A DNA stretch of 64,000 bases from Oryzihumus leptocrescens. GTDB taxonomy: Bacteria > Actinomycetota > Actinomycetes > Actinomycetales > Dermatophilaceae. Made by a program: the position numbers and the translations under genes. A model generated the notes under the pieces. The model saw nothing but the letters and a program-made list of their open reading frames with translations, had not been told where the DNA came from and ran no database searches. Positions 43,401 to 50,541 of this stretch are shown piece by piece (the stretch's first letter is position 1; every line of letters begins with the position of its first letter). The stretch lies in NCBI RefSeq assembly GCF_006716205.1, contig NZ_VFOQ01000003.1:62001-126000 (forward strand). Reading direction: 5' to 3'.

Positions 43401-45092
43401 TCAGGCCGGGACGACCCAGGCGGCGGTGTCCGGCGGCAGGGTCCCGTCACCGGGCAGGTCGTCGCTGGCCAGCAGCACCCGCGCGCCGTCGGGCAGCGGG
43501 ACCGGCTCCTCCCCGGTGTTCGCCATGACCACGAGGTCGCCGTTGCCGAACGCCACCACGTCCTCGGGCGCGTCGAGCCACCTCAGGTCGCCGCGGCCGA
43601 GGTGACGTTCGCGGCGCAGCCGCAGCGCCGCGCGATACAGCTCGTAGGTCGAGCCCGGCACGCCACGCTGCGCGTCCACGGCATAGCGGGCCCACTCCCG
43701 CGGCTGCGGCAGCCAGCTGCGCCCGGAGGTGGAGAAGCCGTATGCCGGCGCGCCCGCCTCCCAGGGGATCGGCACCCGGGCGCCGTCCCGGCCCTTCTCG
43801 GCGCCGGCGGTCCGGACGAACGTCGGGTCCTGGCGGGCACCGTCGGGCAGGGTGGTGTGCTCCGGCAGGCCGAGCTCCTCGCCCTGGTAGAGGTAGGCCG
43901 CGCCCGGCAGCGCCAGCATCAGCAGCGTCGCCGCGCGGGCCCGGCGCAGCCCGAGCGGGCCGTCCGGCTGCGGGTCGTCGGCGCCGATGCCGGTCATCCG
44001 GCCGCCGCGGGCGGGGGTGCCGAGGCGACTGGCGTGCCGGACCACGTCGTGGTTGGACAGCACCCAGGTGGTGGGCGCCCCGACCGCGTCGTTGGCGCGC
44101 AGCGACGCCTCGATCGTCTGCCGCAGGTCCGCCGCCCGCCACGGCGTCAGCAGGTAGGCGAAGTTGAACGCCTGGTGCATCTCGTCGGGGCGGACGTAGC
44201 GCGCCACCCGGTCCAGGTCGGCCACCCACGCCTCGGCGACCAGCACCCGGTCGCCGCGGTGCTCCTCCAGCAGCAGGCGCCAGGCGCGGTAGATCTCGTG
44301 CACGCCCTCCTGGTCGCGGGCGGGGTGCGGCCGGCCGTCGGTGTCGACGCCCTGCACCCGCAGCGGCCCGTGCCAGTCGGGCATCGTCGGGTCCTTGACC
44401 AGCCCCGAGGCGACATCGACCCGGAAGCCGTCGACGCCGCGGTCCAGCCAGAACCGCAGCACGTCCTCGAAGTCCGCGCGCACCTCGGGGTGGTCCCAGT
44501 TGAGGTCCGGCTGCCGGCGGTCGAAGACGTGCAGGTACCACTGCCCCGGCCGGCCGTCGGCCTCGACGACCCGGGTCCAGGCCGCGCCCCCGAACGCGCT
44601 GGACCAGTTCGTCGGGGGCAGCTCCCCGCCGTGGCCGCGCCCGTCCCGGAAGACGTATCGCGCCCGCTCGGGGCTGCCGGGCCGGCTCGCCAGGGCCGCC
44701 GCGAACCAGGGGTGCTCGTCGCTGGTGTGGTTCGGGACCAGGTCGACGATGACCTTCAGGCCCAGCTCGTGCGCCCGGGCGAGCAGGGCGTCGGCGTCGG
44801 CGAGGGACCCGAAGAGCGGGTCGACGTCGCGGTGGTCGGAGATGTCGTAGCCCGCGTCGGCCTGAGGCGAGGGGTAGAACGGTGAGAGCCACACGGCATC
44901 CACGCCGAGCTCGACGAGGTGCCGGAGCCGGGCGGTGATGCCGGGCAGGTCGCCCACCCCGTCGCCGTCGGCGTCGGCCCACGAGCGGGGGTAGACCTGG
45001 TAGATCACGGCGTCCCGGTGCCACGGGCCCGGTCCGGGCTCGGCGGGGTGGACGAGGCGTGCGGCGGTCGTCTGGGGCCCGGTCACGGTCAC
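43401..45092 (-). CDS. Alpha-glucosidase (glycoside hydrolase family 13)
   Basis: A 563-residue enzyme cleaving terminal alpha-glucosidic bonds of oligosaccharides. The family-13 regions are clear: VIVDLVPNHTSDEHPWF, DGFRVDVASGL with the nucleophile aspartate, VLVAEAWVADL with the acid/base glutamate, and WVLSNHDVVRHASR with the third aspartate. The subfamily pattern of oligo-1,6-glucosidase/alpha-glucosidase is close (YQVYPRSWADADGDGVGDL). Starts GTG 45092 or 45086 are both possible. Cytoplasmic: no signal peptide is seen. Confidence 0.92.
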   Translation of the reverse strand: MTVTGPQTTAARLVHPAEPGPGPWHRDAVIYQVYPRSWADADGDGVGDLPGITARLRHLVELGVDAVWLSPFYPSPQADAGYDISDHRDVDPLFGSLADADALLARAHELGLKVIVDLVPNHTSDEHPWFAAALASRPGSPERARYVFRDGRGHGGELPPTNWSSAFGGAAWTRVVEADGRPGQWYLHVFDRRQPDLNWDHPEVRADFEDVLRFWLDRGVDGFRVDVASGLVKDPTMPDWHGPLRVQGVDTDGRPHPARDQEGVHEIYRAWRLLLEEHRGDRVLVAEAWVADLDRVARYVRPDEMHQAFNFAYLLTPWRAADLRQTIEASLRANDAVGAPTTWVLSNHDVVRHASRLGTPARGGRMTGIGADDPQPDGPLGLRRARAATLLMLALPGAAYLYQGEELGLPEHTTLPDGARQDPTFVRTAGAEKGRDGARVPIPWEAGAPAYGFSTSGRSWLPQPREWARYAVDAQRGVPGSTYELYRAALRLRRERHLGRGDLRWLDAPEDVVAFGNGDLVVMANTGEEPVPLPDGARVLLASDDLPGDGTLPPDTAAWVVPA

Positions 45093-45124
45093 CCAGTCTG
45101 CCGCGCCGGTCCTACGCTGGCGCG

Positions 45125-45508
45125 ATGAGCGAGAGCAGCACCCCACCCGAGCTCGTCGAGATCGCACACGCCTGCTTCGACTTCGCGCGGGAGGGCGACG
45201 CGGCGCGGCTCGCGGCGTACGTCGACCGCGGCGTCCCCGTGGACCTGACCGACCGTCGGGGCAACACCTTGCTGATGCTCGCGGCGTACCACGGGCACGC
45301 CGACACGGTGACCGCGCTGGTCCAGCGCGGGGCCGACCCCGACCGGCTCAACGACCGGGGTCAGTCCCCCCTGGCGGGAGCCATCTTCAAGGGCGAGGAC
45401 GAGGTGGTCGCTGCCCTGATGGCTGCGGGCGCGGACCCGGACGCCGGCGCCCCGACGGCCCGGGCCACAGCCCAGATGTTCGGCCGCACCGACCTGCTGC
45501 ACGGATAG
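45125..45508 (+). CDS. Ankyrin repeat protein
   Basis: A 127-residue protein with about three ankyrin repeats: GNTLLMLAAYHGHADTVTAL is a perfect-looking repeat helix pair, followed by RGADPDRLNDRGQSPLAGAI and AAGADPDAGAPTARAT. Small bacterial ankyrin proteins bind partners; one use is protection of catalase in other bacteria, but nothing shows that here. Divergent from the glucosidase gene with 32 nt between. Confidence 0.88.
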   Translation: MSESSTPPELVEIAHACFDFAREGDAARLAAYVDRGVPVDLTDRRGNTLLMLAAYHGHADTVTALVQRGADPDRLNDRGQSPLAGAIFKGEDEVVAALMAAGADPDAGAPTARATAQMFGRTDLLHG

Positions 45509-45536
45509 CGAGGCAGCCGGCCGTCGTGGCCTGACG

Positions 45537-45565
45537 GGGTCGGCGCCCTCGTGGGGCGCCGACCC
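45537..45565. terminator. Perfect 12-bp hairpin between convergent genes
   Basis: GGGTCGGCGCCC (45537-45548) pairs exactly with GGGCGCCGACCC (45554-45565) around a 5-nt loop, between the ankyrin gene and the coiled-coil gene. It can serve both directions. Confidence 0.8.
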
Positions 45566-45571
45566 GGGAGG

Positions 45572-46699
45572 TCAGCCCTTGTGGGCCGGCTCCGCCTGAC
45601 GGTCCGTGGACTCGTCAGAGCTCGTGGCGTCCTGGCCCTCGGCCGGCTTGGCCTCCGCCGGCTTGCCCTGGGGCGCGCTCTGGCGCTCGATGACCTGCGT
45701 GGCGTGCGGGTCGACCTCGACCTGCGGCTCGGCCTTGGCCGGAGCCTGAGCCTGAGCCGGAGCGGGGGCCTGGGCCGGCGCGGCGGGGGCCTCGGTGGCG
45801 GTGGCCTCCTCCAGCGCGGCGGGCAGGGAGACGCCGCCGAGGGTGGCCAGCATCTGGCGCACGTTGGTCAGCTGGGCGTTGATCGAGTCGCGGCGCTGCG
45901 TGGCGGCGGCCAGCTCACGCTCGGACTCGGAGCGGATGCGCTCGGCGCGCGACTTGGCCTCGCTGACGATGAGCTCGGCCTGGGCCTGCGCCTGCTCGAG
46001 CTGGCGCGTCGCCCGGCCCGAGGCCTCCTTGGCGGCGGCGTCCGACTCGCGGCGGGTCTGCTCGATCTGCTCCTGCATGGCGGCGAGGTCGCGCTCGGCC
46101 GCGGCGGAGCGCTCCTTGAACTCCTCGGCGGCCTTCTCGCGACGCTCGGCGAGGGTGGTCTCGAAGTCGGTGGCCGCCTTGGCGGACTTGGCGCGCTGCT
46201 GCTCGTAGATCGCCTCGGCCTCCTCACGGCGGGCGGTCGCGTCGCGGTCGGCCTCGTCGAGGATGTTCTCGGCCTTGCGCTTGGCCTCGGCCACGAGCTG
46301 GGCGGCCTGGGCCTCGGCGCCGCTGCGGACCTCGGCGGCGTGGGACTCGGCGTCGGCCTTGACGCGCTTGGCCGTGGCCTCGGCGTCCTTGCGCTGGGCG
46401 GCCGCGTCGGCGGTGGCCTCCGTGCGCATCTGGACGGCCTCCTGGTTGGCCAGGGTCAGGATCTCGCCGACCCGCTCACCGAGGTCGGCGAAGGTCGGGG
46501 CCGAGGGCGCCTCCTGCTTGGCCTGGGCCCGGCCCTGCCACTTCTGGGCCTCGTCCGCGAACCGCTCGGCACGCTCGGCCTGGCGGGTCGCGTCGGCGCG
46601 GGCACTCTCGAGCGCCGCGGTCAGCGAGCGGAGGTGCTCCTCGACCTGCGAGGGCTCGTAGCCGCGGAGGACGGTGCGGAACTGCGTTGAGTCAGTCAT
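45572..46699 (-). CDS. DivIVA-like coiled-coil protein
   Basis: A 375-residue protein. The N-terminus (FRTVLRGYEPSQVEEHLRSL) fits the DivIVA lipid-binding head, with the Gly-Tyr and Gln-Val pattern. A long heptad coiled coil of alanine, glutamate and arginine follows at about 30-290, then a low-complexity Ala/Pro/Gln tail. Such proteins mark curved membrane or build cytoskeletal filaments at poles (compare Wag31, Scy, FilP). It lies 38 nt downstream of a larger coiled-coil gene on the same strand. Confidence 0.85.
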   Translation of the reverse strand: MTDSTQFRTVLRGYEPSQVEEHLRSLTAALESARADATRQAERAERFADEAQKWQGRAQAKQEAPSAPTFADLGERVGEILTLANQEAVQMRTEATADAAAQRKDAEATAKRVKADAESHAAEVRSGAEAQAAQLVAEAKRKAENILDEADRDATARREEAEAIYEQQRAKSAKAATDFETTLAERREKAAEEFKERSAAAERDLAAMQEQIEQTRRESDAAAKEASGRATRQLEQAQAQAELIVSEAKSRAERIRSESERELAAATQRRDSINAQLTNVRQMLATLGGVSLPAALEEATATEAPAAPAQAPAPAQAQAPAKAEPQVEVDPHATQVIERQSAPQGKPAEAKPAEGQDATSSDESTDRQAEPAHKG

Positions 46700-46737
46700 G
46701 ACCTTCTCTTTGTCATTTCTTCGGGGGAGGGGCGGGG

Positions 46738-49233
46738 TCAGGCGGGGTCGTCGGGGTGGGAGGCGCGGTGCCGGCGACCGGCGAGCCGCTCGGCCAGCGT
46801 CAACGGCCGCGCCGTGGGTGCGGGTGCCGGCGTGGGCGCGGGCGCCGGGGTGGCCGCCACGGGGGTGGGCTCGGGGTGCGGCTGGGGTGCACGCACCACC
46901 GGGATGAGGGTCGGGATGGTGCGGTCGGACGGCTCCGGGTCGGTCACCGGCCGGCTGGGGGAGCGGCGCACCAGGGCAGCGAGCAGCGCCGCGCCCGAGG
47001 TGTCGACGTCCTCGGCCGGGGTTTCGGCCGAGGTGTCGGCCGGGGTGTCGGCCGCCGCGGGAGCGGGGGCTGGGTGCGGCTCGCGGATGACCTGCGTGGC
47101 CTCGGGGACCGGCCGCTGCTGCGGCGCCGGCTCGTCCTGCAGCGTCGCCCCGGCCGTCATCCACGGCGAGGTCACCCGCACGGTGGGGTCGAGGCGCAGC
47201 GGTCGCGCCTGCGGCGTCTTGCCGTACGCCGCCGCCTCGCGTGGGGCCGGCTCAGCCTCGGGCGTCGCCTGTTCGAGACCGTCCGGCTCGGTGGCGACGA
47301 CCGGCGCCTCCGGGGTCGCGTCGTCGGCCACGTCGCGCTGCGTCTCGTCCGCCGGGACCTCAGCGGCCTGCTGTTGCGCGTCCCCGGCCTCGTGGTGCAG
47401 GTCCTCGTCGTTCGGCACCTCGTCGGCAGCGTCCTCGCCGTCGGCGGGGGTGGGCTCCTCCGAGGGAGCCGCGTCCTCGGCCTCGGCGATGGCCTCGACC
47501 GGCTCGGCCTGGACGGGCGCGTCCTCGACCGACGAGTCCTCGGCCGGTGCCTCGGCGTCCTGCGACTCAGGCAGCGCGGAGGCGTCCTGCGACTCAGGCA
47601 GCGCGGAGGCGTCCTGCGACTCAGCTGACGCGTCGTCAGCCTGGCCCGCAGCCTCCTCGGCAGCCTCGTCGACCTGCTCGTCGGCCTGCTCATCGGCCTG
47701 CTCGGCGGCTGGCTCGTCGGCCTGCTCGGCGGCTGGCTCGGCGGCTGGCTCGACAACCGGCTCGACCGGCGCGGGGTCGCCGGTCGGGAGGGCCAGGGCC
47801 GCGAGGGTGGTCCGCTCCGGCACGGCCAGCGCCTCGATCACGCCGGACAGGCCGCCGAGCTCCTGGGCGATGGCGTCGCGGCGCACGGTCAGCTTCTCGA
47901 CCTCGCTGCGAGCGTCCTCCAGCGCACGACGGGCCTGGCCGCGCAGGTCGTCGGCCTCGTCCCGTGACTCGGTGAGGATCCGGGCCGCGTCCTCCCGGGC
48001 GGCACGGCGGATCTCCCGCGCCTCGCGCTGGGCCCGGCCCACGTCCTCGGCCGCGCTCTCGCGCAGGGCGCGCGCCCCGGACTCGGCGTCGCCCAGCCGG
48101 CGGTCGGCCCGCTCGGTGCGCTGCGCGGCCAGGTCGGTGGCGTCCTTGACGATCCGGGCGGCCTGCTCCTCGGCGTCGTCGATGAGCCGGGCGGCGTCGG
48201 CCGAGGCGAGCTCGAAGGAGGCCTGGGCCTCGCCGGCGAGCTGCTCGGCCTGGCGCTCCGCCGCCGCGATGCGCCGCTCGGCGGTGTCCTGGGCCGACTT
48301 CAGCGACAGCGCGGCGCGCTCGCGGACCTCGGCGATGATCTGCTCGGCCTCGGCGTGCGCCTCGGCCTTGATCCGGCCGGCCTCGGCCTCCGCACCGGCC
48401 AGCAGGTCCTCGACGGTCTGCTTCGCCCAGGCGGTCTGCTCGGCCGCCTCGGCCATGGTCTCCTCGGCCGCGGTGTGGGTCTCCTCCAGCTGGCGCTGGC
48501 ACTCCTCGCGGACCCGCTCGGCCTCGGCCTGGGCCTCGTAGCGCAGCCGGGCCGCGTCGCGCGCCGCCTCCTCACGGGTCTCGTGGGCCTGCGCCTCGGA
48601 CTGCCCTCGCAGCTCGGACGCCGCGCGCTCGGCGGAGCCGCGGAGCTCGTCGGCGGCCACCTGCGCCTCGTGCAGGCGGCGCTCCTCCTCGGCGGCGAGG
48701 TCGGCCCGGGCGGCCTGCGCCGTGCGGTCGGTCTCCTCGCGGACCTGCTCTGCCTCGCGGCGGGCATCGACCACGGACCGCTCGGCGTCGTCGACGACGC
48801 GGCGGGCGTCCTCCCGCGCCTGGGAGCGCAGGGTGTCGGCCTCCTCACGGCTGTCCCGCTCGAGCTCCTCGGCCGCGCGCTGGGCCACGTCGTTGACCAG
48901 GGCGGCCTGGTCGGCGGCGTCGGCGACGATCTGCCGGGCCTCCTCGCGGGCATCGTCGAGCATGGCCTGGCGCTCGGCATTCAGCCGCTGCGCCTCCTCG
49001 CGGGCACGGGCCCCGGCGCGCTCGAGCTCGGCGACCTCCTCGCGCAGCTGGGAGGCCTCGGCCCGCAGGGACTCCGACTCCTCGTGGGCGGTGCGCCGCA
49101 CCTCGTCGGCCTCGTCGCGCGCGCGTGCGCGAAGCTCCTGGGCCTCAGCCTCCACCTGCGCCATCAGCAGGTCGACGTGCTCCTGCGCACGGGAGAGCAG
49201 GTGCACCGCGGGATCGACGCCCATCTGGTCCAT
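46738..49233 (-). CDS. Long coiled-coil cytoskeletal-type protein with acidic repeat tail
   Basis: An 831-residue protein. Residues about 10-490 are near-continuous coiled coil with 11/7-residue patterning (EAEAQELRARARDEADEVRR and many like it). Residues 490-700 are acidic and proline-poor, with tandem SESQDASALP-like units encoded by 27-bp DNA repeats. The C-terminal part (700-831) is proline-rich and ends in a basic [14 protein letters not shown]. It resembles Scy-type polarity scaffolds in layout. ATG 49233 is chosen; ATG 49224 is possible. Confidence 0.82.
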   Translation of the reverse strand: MDQMGVDPAVHLLSRAQEHVDLLMAQVEAEAQELRARARDEADEVRRTAHEESESLRAEASQLREEVAELERAGARAREEAQRLNAERQAMLDDAREEARQIVADAADQAALVNDVAQRAAEELERDSREEADTLRSQAREDARRVVDDAERSVVDARREAEQVREETDRTAQAARADLAAEEERRLHEAQVAADELRGSAERAASELRGQSEAQAHETREEAARDAARLRYEAQAEAERVREECQRQLEETHTAAEETMAEAAEQTAWAKQTVEDLLAGAEAEAGRIKAEAHAEAEQIIAEVRERAALSLKSAQDTAERRIAAAERQAEQLAGEAQASFELASADAARLIDDAEEQAARIVKDATDLAAQRTERADRRLGDAESGARALRESAAEDVGRAQREAREIRRAAREDAARILTESRDEADDLRGQARRALEDARSEVEKLTVRRDAIAQELGGLSGVIEALAVPERTTLAALALPTGDPAPVEPVVEPAAEPAAEQADEPAAEQADEQADEQVDEAAEEAAGQADDASAESQDASALPESQDASALPESQDAEAPAEDSSVEDAPVQAEPVEAIAEAEDAAPSEEPTPADGEDAADEVPNDEDLHHEAGDAQQQAAEVPADETQRDVADDATPEAPVVATEPDGLEQATPEAEPAPREAAAYGKTPQARPLRLDPTVRVTSPWMTAGATLQDEPAPQQRPVPEATQVIREPHPAPAPAAADTPADTSAETPAEDVDTSGAALLAALVRRSPSRPVTDPEPSDRTIPTLIPVVRAPQPHPEPTPVAATPAPAPTPAPAPTARPLTLAERLAGRRHRASHPDDPA
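47554..47624 (-). repeat. 27-bp in-frame tandem repeat
   Basis: Two identical 27-bp units (47554-47580, 47581-47607) and a 17-bp partial third. Each unit encodes nine residues of the type ESQDASALP. The length is a multiple of three, so copy number can vary without breaking the protein. Confidence 0.9.
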
Positions 49234-49330
49234 CAGGGTCGCTCCGCAGGGTGTGGGGTGAGGATCGCCGGGAATAGTCTCAAACCGTCGTAACCCCGAC
49301 AAGGGCGGGTCTCAGAATGGAGCACACGCC

Positions 49331-49609
49331 TCAGCTGACCTCGTTCAGGCCCTTGGGCCGGTGTCCCGCGGACTCGGTGTAGTAGCGGGCGGCCTTGCGG
49401 GTCGCCAGCAGGCGCGCCACACCCACGACGACGCCGGACGCGACCGCCCAGCCGACCGCCTCGGGCCACGACACCTCGGGGTCCTCCGGGTTGGCCGGAG
49501 GCTCCTTGCCGGTCGCCGTCTTCCAGGCCGCCGTGACCAGCTTCTTGGCCACGATGCCGGCCCCCACGGCGGCACCGGTGCCGAGGACCTTCCATGCCAC
49601 TGCGCCCAC
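49331..49609 (-). CDS. DUF4235 membrane protein
   Basis: A 92-residue protein of family DUF4235, common in actinobacteria and of unknown function. It has a hydrophobic N-terminal helix (WKVLGTGAAVGAGIVAKKLV), the AWKTATGKEPPANPEDPEVS linker and a second helix (AVGWAVASGVVVGVARLLAT). GTG 49609 has a near-perfect AAGGAGG ribosome site 6 nt upstream. Confidence 0.87.
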   Translation of the reverse strand: MGAVAWKVLGTGAAVGAGIVAKKLVTAAWKTATGKEPPANPEDPEVSWPEAVGWAVASGVVVGVARLLATRKAARYYTESAGHRPKGLNEVS

Positions 49610-49683
49610 GCCGAACCTCCTTGATGGTCGGGCCTTCCAGACCTCGAGCCTGTCACGCCCACGGGTGTACCGTCATCTGCAGA

Positions 49684-49770
49684 ACGACAGGGGAGCGCCC
49701 TGAGCGCTGAGAGTGCGGTCCGCCGCAGACCCTCGAACCTGCTCCGGTTAGCACCGGCGAAGGGAGTCGG
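49684..49770 (+). ncRNA. TPP (THI-box) riboswitch
   Basis: All conserved blocks are present in order: P1 5' arm with GGGGAGC, CTGAGAG (49707-49713), ACCCTCGAACCTG (49729-49741), GGTTAGCACCGGCG (49746-49759), AGGGA and the P1 3' arm GTCG. It binds thiamine pyrophosphate and should shut off the downstream transporter genes when TPP is plentiful. Confidence 0.95.
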
Positions 49771-49779
49771 GAAATCTCA

Positions 49780-49839
49780 GGTGCGTGCCCGGCATACCTG
49801 CGTGTGGCACGCCAGACGCCGGTATGACGGGTGCGCACC
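49780..49839 (+). promoter_or_regulatory. Expression-platform hairpin after the TPP aptamer
   Basis: A 19-nt arm (49780-49798) pairs with 49821-49839 with two G-U pairs and one mismatch, around a 22-nt loop. It sits 10 nt after the aptamer and 45 nt before the ykoE start. Both arms contain a CATACC/GGTATG core. Its length suggests a terminator or a switch element, though no T tract follows. Confidence 0.65.
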
Positions 49840-49884
49840 TCCCCGAGGTATCCACAGGACACCACGGGAGAAGGAACACCACAC

Positions 49885-50541
49885 ATGACCACGCACCAGA
49901 CCCCGGTGGGCGCCGCCGCGTCCGCCCGCACCACCATCCCCGCCTCGGGCCGGCTCCTGGCCTGGCGGGGCGTCGACCTGCTCACCGCCGCGATGCTCGC
50001 GGTGGCGTTCGGCGTCGTCTTCTGGGGGTTCGACACCGTCGTCTACCCCCTCATCAGCACCGCCACGGCCGGCTTCCCGCCCGCCGGTGAGCTCTCGCTC
50101 GGCGTCTGGCTGGTCCCGGCCGTCGTCGGCGGCCTCATCGTGCGTCGCCCCGGCGCCGCGCTGTTCACCGAGCTCGTCGCGGCCAACGTCGAGCTGTTCC
50201 TCGGCAACAAGTGGGGCGTGGCCGTGCTCCTCTCCGGCCTGCTCCAGGGCCTGGGCGTCGAGCTCGTGCTCGCGGCCGTCCGCTGGCGCCGCTTCGGCCC
50301 GATCGTCGCGGCCCTGGGCGGCGCGCTCGCGGCCGTGCTGGAGATCGTGGGCTACGAGTGGTGGTCCTACGTGCCCGACTACTCGCCGGCCTGGAAGGTG
50401 CTCTACCTGCTCTTCGGGGTCGTCTCCGGCGCGCTCGTCGCCGGTCTCGGCGGCTGGGCGCTGGTCCGGGCCCTGGCCCGCTCCGGCGCGCTCAACGCGT
50501 TCCCGCCCGGTCAGGAAGTCCGTGAGCACCACCTCTCCTGA
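49885..50541 (+). CDS. ykoE: ECF transporter substrate-binding membrane protein, YkoE family
   Basis: A 218-residue membrane protein with about six helices. It is the S-component that recognises thiamine or its HMP precursor in YkoEDC transporters. The sequence GVVFWGFDTVVYPLIS and NVELFLGNKWGVAVLLSGLL fit the family, and the TPP riboswitch directly upstream supports the substrate class. ATG 49885 follows GAGAAGGA. Its last 20 nt overlap the ATPase gene start. Confidence 0.92.
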   Translation: MTTHQTPVGAAASARTTIPASGRLLAWRGVDLLTAAMLAVAFGVVFWGFDTVVYPLISTATAGFPPAGELSLGVWLVPAVVGGLIVRRPGAALFTELVAANVELFLGNKWGVAVLLSGLLQGLGVELVLAAVRWRRFGPIVAALGGALAAVLEIVGYEWWSYVPDYSPAWKVLYLLFGVVSGALVAGLGGWALVRALARSGALNAFPPGQEVREHHLS

